Origin: Jonesiaceae bacterium BS-20
Lineage (GTDB): Bacteria; Actinomycetota; Actinomycetes; Actinomycetales; Cellulomonadaceae
Direction of reading: 5' to 3'
DNA: 64,000 nucleotides
NCBI GenBank assembly: GCA_039995105.1
Contig: CP146203.1
Location: 434,001 to 498,000, forward strand
Shown here one piece after another: positions 25,857-35,385 of this stretch. Within the stretch, counting starts at the first letter, position 1, and each line of letters begins with the position of its first letter. The position numbers were made by a program, and so were the translations under genes. The notes below the pieces were generated by a model. It did no database searches. It was not told the DNA's origin and saw only the letters and a program-made list of their open reading frames with translations.

Positions 25857-27631
25857 GTTTTGACCCAAACGGTTCACCGGGTCCTGTTCCAGTTCTAGCC
25901 TCTGACCCAACGCCCGCGCGGCCACGCAAACGCAGTAAGGCCGCGTTGTGGGCGTTAGTGAAGTTCCGCAGAATGCGTTTGCGGATCAAGGCGCTGCTGG
26001 CGGGGTTTGCCCGGCCGTTTCGGTCCTCGGTCCAATTCCGGGTGATGTTTACCGCGATTGTGCTGGCCTTGATATCGCTTGCCGCCCTATCCGCATTCTT
26101 ATCCGTGGCTATTCGCGATGGCTTGTTTGAACAGCGTGTGGATGAGATCTTGCAGGAGAGCGCACGGTCCACCTCGCAGGCGCAATCGATGTTCAACGCG
26201 TCAACCGCAAACTCTATTTCGCAGGTGCAACAGATGCTCCTGTTCGACTTCTTACCCACCGTTCAGGCGGGTGGCAGCTCGAGCGAGGCGTTCTTGTGGC
26301 GGGCCCAAAGCAACAACACCGCCATGCCAATCCTGAACCTGTCCACGGCCCCCGAGCTTGATGGGGTCATCTCTCCTGAGATGCGCGAGGCGGTCAGTGC
26401 CCCGACCGATGAGCAGCACTGGCAGTCCGTCGAGTTCTCAGATGATGGGCAGACCGTCCCCGGCATTTTGGTGGGAGCCTCGGTTGAGGTACCCGTTGCG
26501 GGCGAGTTTGAAATTTATTACTTGTACTCCCTGGGCGCCCAAGCGGAAACGCTCGCGTTTGTCCAACGCATCATTGCGGTTGCCGGCGCCCTGCTCATTG
26601 GGTTGCTCACCGCGATCACCTTTACGGTGACCCGCCAAGTGGTGCGGCCCGTGCAGTTGGCGGCCAAGGTTGCCGAGCGGATCGCTGACGGTCACCTCAA
26701 CGAGCGACTGATCGTGCGCGGCCAAGACGAGGTAGCCACCCTGGCCCGGTCATTTAATGAAATGACCGCGAGCCTGCAGGACCAAATTGACCAGCTGGCA
26801 GAACTTTCCGACGTCCAACGTCGTTTTGTCTCCGACGTCAGCCACGAGCTGCGTACGCCGCTCACGACCGTCCGGATGGCATCGGAAATGATTTACGGGG
26901 CCCGTGACGACTTTGACCCGGTGATCAAGCGCTCAGCCGAGCTACTCCAAACCCAACTGGACCGGTTTGAGGACCTACTTGCTGATCTGCTGGAAATTTC
27001 GCGCTTTGACGCGGGGGGCGCGGTTCTCGATGCTGAGGCCAGGGACATGCGAGATGTCGTCTCGTTGGCGGTTGATAACGTCATGACCCTTGCCGAGCGT
27101 AAGGGCGTCTGGGTTCGGGCAGATCTTGGGCCGGGTAAGGCCCAAGCCGACTTTGACCCGCGCCGCGTGGACCGGATCTTGCGGAACCTCTTGACCAACG
27201 CGGTTGAGCACGCCGACGGTAACCCGGTTGAAGTGCAAATCGCGATGGACCAAAGCGCGGTTGCGGTCGTGGTGCGTGACCACGGACCGGGTATGGACAA
27301 AGAGCAGACCACGCACGTGTTTGACCGGTTCTGGCGCGGGGATCCCGCCCGTGCACGCACGACGGGTGGAACCGGGTTGGGACTGGCGATCTCCCGCGAA
27401 GACGCACTGCTGCACGGCGGCTGGCTCGAGGTGTGGGCGCGGCCCGGAGTGGGTTCAACCTTCAGGTTGACCCTGCCCAAGCGGGCCGGAATCATCTTGC
27501 ACGGCTCACCACTGAAACTGGAACCAGAACAAGAGGTGACCAGTCCGCAGCCCGACTTGGATGACCACGGGCCCTCCTCACTCAAGGGCCTTGGCGGTGG
27601 CATACTGCACCCGGAACGGAGACAACCATGA
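25853..27631 (+). CDS. mtrB: Sensor histidine kinase MtrB
   Basis: A 592-residue sensor kinase. A cytoplasmic basic N-terminus is followed by membrane helix 1 (about 64-86), an extracellular sensor of ~150 residues, helix 2 (about 238-260), and a HAMP domain. The HisKA box is FVSDVSHELRTPLTTVR with His331, and the ATPase has N (RNLLTNAVEHA), G1 (DHGPGMDKE) and G2 (GGTGLGLAI) boxes. It phosphorylates MtrA. The ORF overlaps mtrA and lpqB by 4 bases on each side. Confidence 0.96.
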   Translation: MSFDPNGSPGPVPVLASDPTPARPRKRSKAALWALVKFRRMRLRIKALLAGFARPFRSSVQFRVMFTAIVLALISLAALSAFLSVAIRDGLFEQRVDEILQESARSTSQAQSMFNASTANSISQVQQMLLFDFLPTVQAGGSSSEAFLWRAQSNNTAMPILNLSTAPELDGVISPEMREAVSAPTDEQHWQSVEFSDDGQTVPGILVGASVEVPVAGEFEIYYLYSLGAQAETLAFVQRIIAVAGALLIGLLTAITFTVTRQVVRPVQLAAKVAERIADGHLNERLIVRGQDEVATLARSFNEMTASLQDQIDQLAELSDVQRRFVSDVSHELRTPLTTVRMASEMIYGARDDFDPVIKRSAELLQTQLDRFEDLLADLLEISRFDAGGAVLDAEARDMRDVVSLAVDNVMTLAERKGVWVRADLGPGKAQADFDPRRVDRILRNLLTNAVEHADGNPVEVQIAMDQSAVAVVVRDHGPGMDKEQTTHVFDRFWRGDPARARTTGGTGLGLAISREDALLHGGWLEVWARPGVGSTFRLTLPKRAGIILHGSPLKLEPEQEVTSPQPDLDDHGPSSLKGLGGGILHPERRQP

Positions 27632-29457
27632 ACCCGAAGAAGCCGAGTGCGTTCCGGAGCCTGCTTGCCGCCGTTGTTATCAGCGCGCTCGGGCTGACCG
27701 CGTGTGCCCAAATTCCGGTTGAGGGCAAAGTATCCAGCCTCAAAATTGATGTACCTGACCCGGGCCTGATCTACCTGAGCGTCAACGGGCCCGTGACCGG
27801 CGCCGACCCCGAGCAAATTGTTGAGGGCTTTATCTCCGCCCAAGTTGCCGGCCAAAAAGATGACTGGAAGGTAGCCAAAGAGTTTTTGACCCCGGCCGCC
27901 GCCGCCAAATGGCAGCCCGTTGGGCACACCACGGTCTTCGCCGGTGAACTCTTGTTGAAGCCAGCCGAGCCCAGCACAACGGGTGAAGACCACGCCGATG
28001 GTGAGGCTGAGGGCCAGACCGAGGACCAAACTGAGGAGCCGGCGGATGATCTTGGCGATTCCCCGTCGAGGGCCCAGCCCACGGCCACCAGCAGCGCGAG
28101 GGCCGTCTCGGTTGAGGGCACCATCAATGTCTCCGCAACGATCGACGCGAATGGGATCTACACCGAAGCACTGCCCGACGCCCAAAACAAACTCAACTTT
28201 GATCTTATTAAAGACGACAATGGGCAGTGGCGGATCTCCACGGTTGCAGATGGTTACTACATATCTCAACCGATCTTCCATTCCCAGTTCCGCCCGGTCT
28301 CGGTGTACTTCTTGTCCCGCGATGAAAAGTACCTGGTCCCAGAGATCCGCTGGTTCTGGCGCACCCGGGCAGAAACCTACGCGGTCAACGCACTCTTAGC
28401 TGGACCCTCCGAGTGGCTACGTGACGCCGTCACCACCGCGATTCCGTCCGGCACCCGGCTGGTCTATGACTCCGTGTCCGTTGATGCCAACGGAATGGCC
28501 CACGTGAACCTCTCGGGAGAGGCCCTGACAGTATCCGCGGCTGACCGCAGCAACCTGACCAGCCAGATCGAGGCTACCCTGCTGCGCTTACCCGGGGTGC
28601 GCTCGATCGATATCCAGGTCAACTCGGTCGACTTCCAGCAGAACACCAACCCAGAGCTCATTCGGGACCCAATCTTGGCATCAACCCCCGTTGTCCTGAC
28701 TGGGGACCGCCTCCAACGACTCTCGGGCCGCACCGTCGAGCCATTAGAAACCTTTGATTCCCTAGCGGGGCTGGACATCACGGGAATGAGTCTGGATGAG
28801 ACACAAACCTACGGGGCCCTGCGATTAGGCAAGGACCAACTCGTCACCATCCCGGTCCCCGGAGAGCAGCATGTAACTCTCATGACCGGCAACGACTTGG
28901 TCGCTCCCAGCATCGACCGGTTTGGTTGGGTCTGGTCTGGAGAATCGCTTTCCACCCCGAACCTCCGCGCGGTCAACCGTGACGGGACTGAGGTGCAGGT
29001 TAGCGCCAACTGGTTGGCCGAGCGCAGCATCATCGATATCAAGGTTTCCCATGACGGAGCCAGAATCGCAATCATCTCCGCGGTGGGCGAGCAATCCCAA
29101 ATCGAGGTAGCAGCGGTGATCCGGGACGGCTCAAACGTGCCGCAGTCACTATCTGACCCCGTAACCGTTGGTTCCGCACTGGGGGAGGCCACCTTGATGC
29201 AATGGTTGGATGAATCAACCCTCGCGGTCGTAGGACATAGCGCCACGAGCGACCTAGAATCCCTGTTCACCGTGACCGTTGGCGGCCGCTCGGAGATGAT
29301 CTCCAACGTCACCGGAGCTGTCTCCATGGGCGCGGGGCGCGGACTGCGCTCGCTGTTCATTGGCACGAACACGGAGGAGATCTTGTCCCGCACCTCAACG
29401 GGGGCCTCATGGTCCACGGTCCTTGAGGACGCTTCATTCCCAACCTTCCCCGGCTAG
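27628..29457 (+). CDS. lpqB: Lipoprotein LpqB
   Basis: A 609-residue lipoprotein with a lipobox LTAC (acylated Cys26). The middle has a GerMN domain (DEKYLVPEIRWFWRT; AVNALLAGPSEWLRDAV), and the C-terminal ~250 residues form a beta-propeller-like domain. LpqB interacts with the MtrB sensor domain and modulates MtrA phosphorylation in mycobacteria. A Glu/Asp-rich insertion (EDHADGEAEGQTEDQTEE, near residue 120-135) is unusual for the family. Third gene of the operon. Confidence 0.93.
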   Translation: MNPKKPSAFRSLLAAVVISALGLTACAQIPVEGKVSSLKIDVPDPGLIYLSVNGPVTGADPEQIVEGFISAQVAGQKDDWKVAKEFLTPAAAAKWQPVGHTTVFAGELLLKPAEPSTTGEDHADGEAEGQTEDQTEEPADDLGDSPSRAQPTATSSARAVSVEGTINVSATIDANGIYTEALPDAQNKLNFDLIKDDNGQWRISTVADGYYISQPIFHSQFRPVSVYFLSRDEKYLVPEIRWFWRTRAETYAVNALLAGPSEWLRDAVTTAIPSGTRLVYDSVSVDANGMAHVNLSGEALTVSAADRSNLTSQIEATLLRLPGVRSIDIQVNSVDFQQNTNPELIRDPILASTPVVLTGDRLQRLSGRTVEPLETFDSLAGLDITGMSLDETQTYGALRLGKDQLVTIPVPGEQHVTLMTGNDLVAPSIDRFGWVWSGESLSTPNLRAVNRDGTEVQVSANWLAERSIIDIKVSHDGARIAIISAVGEQSQIEVAAVIRDGSNVPQSLSDPVTVGSALGEATLMQWLDESTLAVVGHSATSDLESLFTVTVGGRSEMISNVTGAVSMGAGRGLRSLFIGTNTEEILSRTSTGASWSTVLEDASFPTFPG

Positions 29458-29469
29458 CTGTGCTTGTCT

Positions 29470-29520
29470 GACTCGGGCTGCGCGTTTGACTCGGGCTGCG
29501 CGTTTGACTCGGGCTGCGCG
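29470..29520. repeat. 18-bp tandem repeat after lpqB
   Basis: Almost three head-to-tail copies of the unit GACTCGGGCTGCGCGTTT, at 29470-29487, 29488-29505 and 29506-29520 (last copy incomplete). All visible copies are identical, so the array is likely young or actively maintained. It lies outside coding sequence, just after the lpqB stop codon. Confidence 0.85.
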
Positions 29521-29529
29521 CGGGTCTGG

Positions 29530-29547
29530 TTGTCCACAGTTGTGGAT
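29530..29547. other. Small dyad with DnaA-box-like 9-mer
   Basis: TTGTCCACA at 29530-29538 matches the actinobacterial DnaA-box consensus, and the facing arm GTTGTGGAT at 29539-29547 is an imperfect second copy in inverse orientation, so that TCCACAGTTGTGGA is a perfect dyad. Two boxes do not make an origin; the site may titrate DnaA, act in lpqB transcript processing, or be chance. Confidence 0.3.
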
Positions 29548-29626
29548 GAGGCCTGCCCATGCCAGGTCTGGCTGAAGAGGCGCCTGTTTAGGCCGGGGCA
29601 ATGAGGAGCCGTGCGAAACATGGTGG

Positions 29627-30469
29627 ATGACAGAACAAACAACGAATCAAAGCTCCCAGGGGCTGTGGCGGTTGCTTGAACAATGCGCCAGGGAATTAGC
29701 CCGTCTCATTGTGCCGTTGGCCTGCGTGGGTTGCGCAGAGCCAGAACACGTCCTGTGTCCACGGTGTACCGGGTACTTCCATGACAAACCCATGCGGGTT
29801 GAGGACCAGGTCCCCTACTTAGATGGGGTTCCAATTGGAGTGTGGGCCTGTGGTTTGTATGCGGAACCGCTCAACCACGTGATTATGGGGTGGAAGGATG
29901 GCCGCCGCGAGGATGTGGGGCCTAGCCTCATCCGGATCATGACGGAGGCAACCGCCCAAATAGCACCGGACCTGTTACCGGTGCCTGAAGCAACCGGGCC
30001 CCTGGCTACCGTGCGATTTCCGGTAATCGGTAGTGAGGCATCGGAAAGTTCTGCTTTTGCCAATGTTTTGGTGGTGCCTTTGCCGTCATCGAAAGCGTCA
30101 CGGAGGGCAAGAGGATTTGTCCCCGCCCAAGAGTTAGCCAAGGGCGTTGTGTCAGGACTCGTTGGGAGCCTAGGGGCGCATGCCCGCGTGAGTCTGGGGT
30201 TGGGTCTAGCCGTTGGAAGCAAGAAACGTGACCAGGTGGGGTTGGACTCCCGCAAGCGTGGGGTCAACCTAACCGGATCCATCACAGCATCAACGTTGCT
30301 TGGCAAACAGAGTCAAGCGGCTAGCGTAATTGTTTTGGTCGATGATTTGGTGACCACGGGAGCCACAATGCGCGAGGTTCTGCGTGTTTTACCACGTCAG
30401 AAGGGGACTTTAGTCGCAGGAATGACGCTTTGTGTCACCCCTGTGCGGACCAAAAACGAACTAATTTGA
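29627..30469 (+). CDS. ComF-family phosphoribosyltransferase-like protein
   Basis: A 280-residue ComF protein. A zinc-finger region CVGC-x8-CPRC (near residue 33-48) is followed by a phosphoribosyltransferase domain with LVVPLPSSKASRRARGFVPAQELA and the PRPP loop VIVLVDDLVTTGATMRE. ComF proteins act in DNA uptake or recombination in some bacteria; in actinobacteria the gene sits between lpqB and hpf, as here, and its role is not known. The start codon has only a weak ribosome binding site. Confidence 0.88.
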   Translation: MTEQTTNQSSQGLWRLLEQCARELARLIVPLACVGCAEPEHVLCPRCTGYFHDKPMRVEDQVPYLDGVPIGVWACGLYAEPLNHVIMGWKDGRREDVGPSLIRIMTEATAQIAPDLLPVPEATGPLATVRFPVIGSEASESSAFANVLVVPLPSSKASRRARGFVPAQELAKGVVSGLVGSLGAHARVSLGLGLAVGSKKRDQVGLDSRKRGVNLTGSITASTLLGKQSQAASVIVLVDDLVTTGATMREVLRVLPRQKGTLVAGMTLCVTPVRTKNELI

Positions 30470-30623
30470 GATTAGTGCGCGCGTGGATTGTGGTCTTGGC
30501 CACTCTAGGGGTTAATCTAGACAGACCCGAAAGAGCAGCTTGGAGGTGGTAAGCCTCGCGTTCAAGCGAACGCCAGATTTTGATGGTTCGGCGCGCAAGC
30601 GCCATTCACGCCGGGAGGCCTTT

Positions 30624-31262
30624 ATGGAGATCGTAGTTGTAGGTCGGCACACTGAAGTAGCAGACCGATTCCGCCAGCACGCTGAAGACAAACTGTCCAA
30701 GATTGAACAGTATTCGCCTACGGTTCGCAGGGTGGACGTGGAAGTAACACACGAAAACAACCCTAGGCTCGCTGACAAGCGCGAACGAGTGGAACTCACT
30801 GTTCGGGACAAGGGTCCGGTCATCCGGGCTGAGGCTTCAGCCGACGATCGATTTGGGGCATTAGACCTTGCTCTAGGCAAACTGCAGGAACGTTTGCGCA
30901 GAGCGAATGAACGTAAACACTCAAAGAACCGCGGACAGCGTAAGTTCACCGAACCGGTGGATGTACGGCCATTTGAACCAACTCCAGAACCCGTTGCTCC
31001 TGAAGAGCCGGTAGTGCTCTCGGAACCGGGCCAGGAGACCACAATTCAAATTGGTGATTCTCCGGTGATGATTCGACAAAAGCTTCACAGCGCGCAACCA
31101 ATGACGCTGGAAGACGCTATCTATGAAATGGAGATGGTTGGCCACGACTTCTTCTTGTTTGTGGATAAGGAATCCAAACGACCATCCGCTGCCTACCGGC
31201 GCCACGGATGGACCTACGGAGTCGTCGCACTGGACACAAACTGTGACGGTCAAACTGAGTGA
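30624..31262 (+). CDS. hpf: Long-form ribosome hibernation promoting factor
   Basis: A 212-residue protein: an N-terminal S30AE domain (MEIVVVGRHTEVADRFRQHA through about residue 100), a Pro/Glu-rich linker, and the C-terminal dimerisation domain (MTLEDAIYEMEMVGHDFFLFVDKE with YRRHGWTYGVV). Long HPF joins two 70S ribosomes into inactive 100S dimers in starvation or hypoxia. GGGAGG five bases before the ATG at 30624 fixes the start; a longer open frame upstream is ignored. A strong terminator follows. Confidence 0.95.
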   Translation: MEIVVVGRHTEVADRFRQHAEDKLSKIEQYSPTVRRVDVEVTHENNPRLADKRERVELTVRDKGPVIRAEASADDRFGALDLALGKLQERLRRANERKHSKNRGQRKFTEPVDVRPFEPTPEPVAPEEPVVLSEPGQETTIQIGDSPVMIRQKLHSAQPMTLEDAIYEMEMVGHDFFLFVDKESKRPSAAYRRHGWTYGVVALDTNCDGQTE

Positions 31263-31302
31263 TCTTTTCACGGGTGAGTAGTTAACCCCGTACTCAGACC
31301 AC

Positions 31303-31343
31303 GGGGCTGGAGTCTCTTAAGAAGAGACTCCAGCCCCTTTTTT
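31303..31343 (+). terminator. Intrinsic terminator of hpf
   Basis: A perfect 16-base inverted repeat (31303-31318 and 31322-31337, starting GGGGCTGGAG) with a 3-base loop is followed by six T. It separates hpf from secA. Confidence 0.95.
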
Positions 31344-31497
31344 GTGCGTTTCACTTCGCCTGTGGCGTATTTAGGGCAAAAACTCGCCACGTATGCAGAC
31401 ATCGCACCAAAGTAAGCCAAAAACCTAATACGATGGGTTGTTGAATACCCTGGCGTGACGGCGTGCAGGGAAGTACCGCTCACATCGGGAGTTCCGC

Positions 31498-34191
31498 GTG
31501 GCAAACATCCTTGAGAAAATTCTTCGTTTTGGCGAGGGCAAAGTTCTTAAGAAACTGAACGGCATAGTTCAGCAGGTCAATGCACTTGAAGAGCACTACA
31601 AGGCATTCACTGACGAAGAGCTCCGGGAAGAAACCGCGCGCTTCAAAGAAGATATCGCGAATGGCACCAGCCTAGATGCCCTCCTGCCGCAAGCTTTTGC
31701 GGTAGTGCGTGAGGCATCGGACCGGACCCTTGGGCAGCGTCACTACGACGTCCAGTTCATGGGTGGTGCAGCCTTGCACATGGGTAACATCGCTGAGATG
31801 AAGACCGGTGAAGGTAAAACGCTGGTGGCTACGCTGCCCGCCTACCTGAACGCTTTGTCCGGTAAGGGTGTGCACGTGGTCACGGTTAACGACTACCTGG
31901 CGCAGTACCAGGGTGAACTCATGGGACGCGTGTTCCGGTTCCTTGGTCTGACCACCGGTGTGATTGTGTCCGGCCAGACTCCGGCCGAGCGCCGCGAGCA
32001 GTACGCCGCCGACGTCACTTACGGAACCAACAACGAGTTTGGTTTTGACTACCTGCGCGACAACATGACGTGGTCACCCGATGACCTGGTCCAGCGCGGC
32101 CACAACTTTGCCGTTGTCGATGAGGTTGACTCGATCCTGATCGATGAGGCCCGTACCCCACTGATCATCTCCGGTCCTTCAGACGCGGACGTGAACAAGT
32201 GGTACACCGAATTTGCCAAGATTGCTCGTCGCCTCAAGATCGATGAAGACTACGAAGCTGATGAGAAGAAGCGCACCATCGGTGTACTCGAGCCGGGCAT
32301 TGCCAAGGTGGAAGATTACCTCGGCATTGACAACCTGTACGAGTCCCTCAACACCCCGCTGATCGGGTTCCTGAACAACGCCATTAAGGCCAAGGAACTG
32401 TTCAAGCGGGACAAGGACTACGTTGTGATGAAGGGTGAGGTGCTCATTGTTGATGAGCACACCGGTCGTATTCTTGCCGGTCGCCGTTACAACGAGGGTA
32501 TGCACCAGGCCATTGAGGCCAAAGAGGGTGTAGACATCAAGGCTGAGAACCAGACCCTTGCAACCATCACGTTGCAGAACTACTTCCGCTTGTACAGCAC
32601 GCTTTCCGGCATGACCGGTACCGCCATGACCGAGGCTGCCGAGTTCCAGGGCACCTACAAGCTGGGTGTTGTGCCAATCCCAACGCACCGCCCGGTTCAG
32701 CGTCTAGACGGTTCCGACCTTATTTACAAGACGGAAGCCGCCAAGTTCGATGCCGTAGTTGCGGATATCGTTGAGCGTCACGCGGACGGACAACCAGTTT
32801 TGGTTGGTACCACGAGCGTTGAAAAGTCTGAGCTGCTGTCATCCATGCTGCGCAAGATGGGTGTCCCACACGAGGTGCTGAACGCTAAGCACCACGCACG
32901 TGAGGCATCGATCGTGGCCATGGCCGGACGTAAGGGTGCCGTAACCGTGGCAACCAACATGGCCGGACGTGGAACGGACATCATGCTCGGTGGTAACGCC
33001 GAGTTCTTGGCCCGTGAAAACCTTGAAAAGCTGGGTCTTGACCCGGCTGAGCAGCCAGACGAGTACGAGGCAGCTTGGCCCAAGGCTGTTGAGGACGCCA
33101 AGCAGGCCGTTGAAGATGACCACCTTGAGGTAGTCGAACTCGGTGGACTGTATGTGCTTGGAACCGAGCGCCACGAGTCCCGCCGTATTGATAACCAGCT
33201 ACGTGGACGTTCCGGACGTCAGGGGGACCCAGGTTTCTCCCGGTTCTACCTGTCCATGGAAGATGAGCTCATGCGTCTGTTTGGATCCGGCCTTGCCGAG
33301 TCCATGATGCAGCGCGCTGGTTTCCCAGATGACATGCCGCTTGAGTCCAAGATGGTCACGCGCGGTATCGCATCGGCTCAGGGCCAGGTGGAAAGCCGCA
33401 ACCTTGAGATCCGCAAGAACGTATTGAAGTATGACGATGTCTTGTCCCGTCAGCGCACCGTGATTTATGACGAGCGCCGCCGGGTCCTTGAGGGCGAGAA
33501 CCTGGAAGACCAGATTCAAGGCTTCCTGACCGAGGTCGTCACTGACTACGTGACCGCCGCGACCACCAGCCACGACCCAACCGAGTGGGATCTGGATGCG
33601 CTTTGGGCCGCTTTGAAGGCGATCTTCCCAATCTCAATTACGGTCGAGGAAGTTGAAGAGGCCGGTGATGGCCGCCACAACCTCAAGTCAGCCGAGCTGC
33701 TTGAAGAGATCCTGTCTGACGCACGCATTGCCTACACCCGCCGGGAAACCGAACTGGGCACGGACAACCTGCGTGAGCTTGAGCGCCGGATCCTGATGTC
33801 CGTAGTGGACCGTAAGTGGCGCGAGCACCTGTACGAGATGGATTACCTCAAGGAGGGAATCGGTCTGCGTGCCATGGCGCAGCGTGACCCACTCATTGAG
33901 TACCAGCGTGAAGGCTATGACCTATTCCAAGCCATGCTCGATGGTATCCGCGAGGAAACCGTAGGCTTCTTGTTCAACCTGCAGGTGCAGGTGCAAAAGC
34001 AAGAGGTTGATGTCGACGGCGACGGCGTCCCAGACGTAGAGGAAGAAGTTCTTGTAGCAAAGGGTTTGGAAGCTCCTAAGGCTCCTAAGAACCTGAACTA
34101 CACCTCTGCGGATGAGGCCACCGCGAACGCCGACGGCACCGCCAGCAACCGCGAAGAGCGCCGCGCTGCCAAGAAGGCTCGCAAGAAGTAA
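31498..34191 (+). CDS. secA: Preprotein translocase ATPase SecA
   Basis: An 897-residue SecA motor. Walker A MKTGEGKT is at 101-108, DEVD Walker B near 208, the preprotein cross-linking and helical wing regions follow, and motif VI reads [17 protein letters not shown] start with GGGAG six bases upstream. The C-terminus ends in a basic tail ([13 protein letters not shown]) and lacks the SEC-C zinc domain of proteobacterial SecA, as is normal for actinobacterial SecA1. It drives Sec export at the membrane. Confidence 0.97.
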   Translation: MANILEKILRFGEGKVLKKLNGIVQQVNALEEHYKAFTDEELREETARFKEDIANGTSLDALLPQAFAVVREASDRTLGQRHYDVQFMGGAALHMGNIAEMKTGEGKTLVATLPAYLNALSGKGVHVVTVNDYLAQYQGELMGRVFRFLGLTTGVIVSGQTPAERREQYAADVTYGTNNEFGFDYLRDNMTWSPDDLVQRGHNFAVVDEVDSILIDEARTPLIISGPSDADVNKWYTEFAKIARRLKIDEDYEADEKKRTIGVLEPGIAKVEDYLGIDNLYESLNTPLIGFLNNAIKAKELFKRDKDYVVMKGEVLIVDEHTGRILAGRRYNEGMHQAIEAKEGVDIKAENQTLATITLQNYFRLYSTLSGMTGTAMTEAAEFQGTYKLGVVPIPTHRPVQRLDGSDLIYKTEAAKFDAVVADIVERHADGQPVLVGTTSVEKSELLSSMLRKMGVPHEVLNAKHHAREASIVAMAGRKGAVTVATNMAGRGTDIMLGGNAEFLARENLEKLGLDPAEQPDEYEAAWPKAVEDAKQAVEDDHLEVVELGGLYVLGTERHESRRIDNQLRGRSGRQGDPGFSRFYLSMEDELMRLFGSGLAESMMQRAGFPDDMPLESKMVTRGIASAQGQVESRNLEIRKNVLKYDDVLSRQRTVIYDERRRVLEGENLEDQIQGFLTEVVTDYVTAATTSHDPTEWDLDALWAALKAIFPISITVEEVEEAGDGRHNLKSAELLEEILSDARIAYTRRETELGTDNLRELERRILMSVVDRKWREHLYEMDYLKEGIGLRAMAQRDPLIEYQREGYDLFQAMLDGIREETVGFLFNLQVQVQKQEVDVDGDGVPDVEEEVLVAKGLEAPKAPKNLNYTSADEATANADGTASNREERRAAKKARKK

Positions 34192-34228
34192 TACGCCTCC
34201 ACTGTTCCAGTGGAACTTCAGCAAAAAC

Positions 34229-34270
34229 GCCGCCGGGCAAACCATTTTGGTTTGCCCGGCGGCATTTTTT
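34229..34270 (+). terminator. Intrinsic terminator of secA
   Basis: A perfect 15-base inverted repeat, GCCGCCGGGCAAACC and its complement, with loop ATTTT, followed by ATTTTTT, 38 bases after the secA stop. Confidence 0.95.
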
Positions 34271-34310
34271 GATCCCAAGGCTTTGTTTCTTATCGAGTTT
34301 CCAGTAGTTG

Positions 34311-34339
34311 CGCCCACTTTTAGGGTCTAAAAGTGGGCG
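34311..34339. terminator. Hairpin downstream of pdxS
   Basis: A perfect 13-base inverted repeat, CGCCCACTTTTAG and its complement around GGT, lies 30 bases beyond the pdxS stop. No clean T run follows on either strand, so it may be a weak terminator or an RNA-stabilising hairpin. Confidence 0.5.
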
Positions 34340-34368
34340 ATTCTTCTGGATCCTTGGGGTGTACGGGC

Positions 34369-35253
34369 CTACCAGCCGCGCTCAGCTAAGCGGTGTGGTG
34401 CGGGTAGGTCGGCCACGTTGATACCCACCATTGCCTCGCCCAGTCCGCGTGAAGCCTTTGCAATCTCATCCGGGTTATCAAAGTGCTTGACCGCGTGGAC
34501 AATCGCACGGGCGCGTTGCTCTGGGTTACCGGATTTGAAGATTCCTGATCCCACAAAGACACCATCCGCGCCCAGCTGCATCATCATGGCTGCGTCAGCC
34601 GGGGTGGAGACTCCACCGGCAACGAACATTGGAACTGGAAGTTTACCGGCCTTGGCAACCTGAACCACGAGTTCATACGGTGCCTGGAGTTCCTTGGCCG
34701 CCACGAACAACTCGTCTTTGCTGGTGGCAGCGAGGGTCGCGAGCTCAGCGCGGATGGTGCGAATGTGCTTCATCGCCTCGGAGACATCGCCGGTGCCTGC
34801 CTCACCCTTAGACCTGATCATGGTGGCACCCTCCGTGATGCGGCGCAGGGCCTCAGCAAGGTGGGTGGCCCCGCAAACAAATGGGGTGTTGAACTTTTTC
34901 TTGTCAATGTGGTGCACGTAGTCAGCGGGGGAAAGGACCTCGGACTCGTCAATGAAGTCGACCTTGAGGCTCTCAAGGATCTGGGCCTCAACGAAGTGTC
35001 CAATACGTACCTTGGCCATGACCGGGACGCTCACAGCCGCTTGAATCCCGGTAATGAGGTCAGGGTCGCTCATGCGGGCAACGCCACCCTGGGCACGAAT
35101 ATCTGCGGGAACCCGTTCCAGAGCCATCACCGCAACTGCTCCGGCATCTGCTGCGATGCGGGCTTGCTCAGCGTTGACAACGTCCATGATGACGCCGCCC
35201 TTGAACTGCTCGAGCAGAGCTGGCCACTGGGACTTCGATGTTGCGGGGGACAT
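34369..35253 (-). CDS. pdxS: Pyridoxal 5'-phosphate synthase subunit PdxS
   Basis: A 294-residue PdxS/SNZ protein that condenses ribose 5-phosphate, glyceraldehyde 3-phosphate and ammonia into PLP. Family residues are visible: [21 protein letters not shown] with catalytic Asp24, [10 protein letters not shown] with Lys81, and [11 protein letters not shown] with Lys149. The ammonia-supplying glutaminase PdxT, normally encoded immediately downstream, is not in the window; only a terminator hairpin and the end of secA follow. Divergent from the regulator pdxR with a dyad between them. Confidence 0.96.
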   Translation of the reverse strand: MSPATSKSQWPALLEQFKGGVIMDVVNAEQARIAADAGAVAVMALERVPADIRAQGGVARMSDPDLITGIQAAVSVPVMAKVRIGHFVEAQILESLKVDFIDESEVLSPADYVHHIDKKKFNTPFVCGATHLAEALRRITEGATMIRSKGEAGTGDVSEAMKHIRTIRAELATLAATSKDELFVAAKELQAPYELVVQVAKAGKLPVPMFVAGGVSTPADAAMMMQLGADGVFVGSGIFKSGNPEQRARAIVHAVKHFDNPDEIAKASRGLGEAMVGINVADLPAPHRLAERGW

Positions 35254-35321
35254 GCATACTCCTTGAAACGGGTGAAGTGCGCGCGGACTGCGACGGCACT
35301 GCTGTCAATCATCGCCTGCTT

Positions 35322-35368
35322 ACTGGACCAATAAAAGTGCCAGTTAGATCAAGTTCAAGTGGTCCAGT
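35322..35368. promoter_or_regulatory. Candidate PdxR operator between pdxS and pdxR
   Basis: A 9-base inverted repeat, ACTGGACCA at 35322-35330 and TGGTCCAGT at 35360-35368, centred at 35345 in the 132-base divergent gap. The second arm ends 17 bases before the pdxR start. Spacing between arms (29 bases) suits a dimeric MocR protein that contacts two separated sites. Confidence 0.55.
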
Positions 35369-35385
35369 TGGGTTAGTGTGTTCCT

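Noticed and set aside
26893-28281. Long open frames on the strand opposite mtrB-lpqB and opposite other GC-rich genes
   Set aside because: They are antisense shadows of well-supported genes, with no motifs or start signals of their own.
29530-29547. Replication origin suggested by DnaA-box-like sequences
   Set aside because: Only two 9-mers, one imperfect, and no dnaA, dnaN or AT-rich unwinding region nearby.
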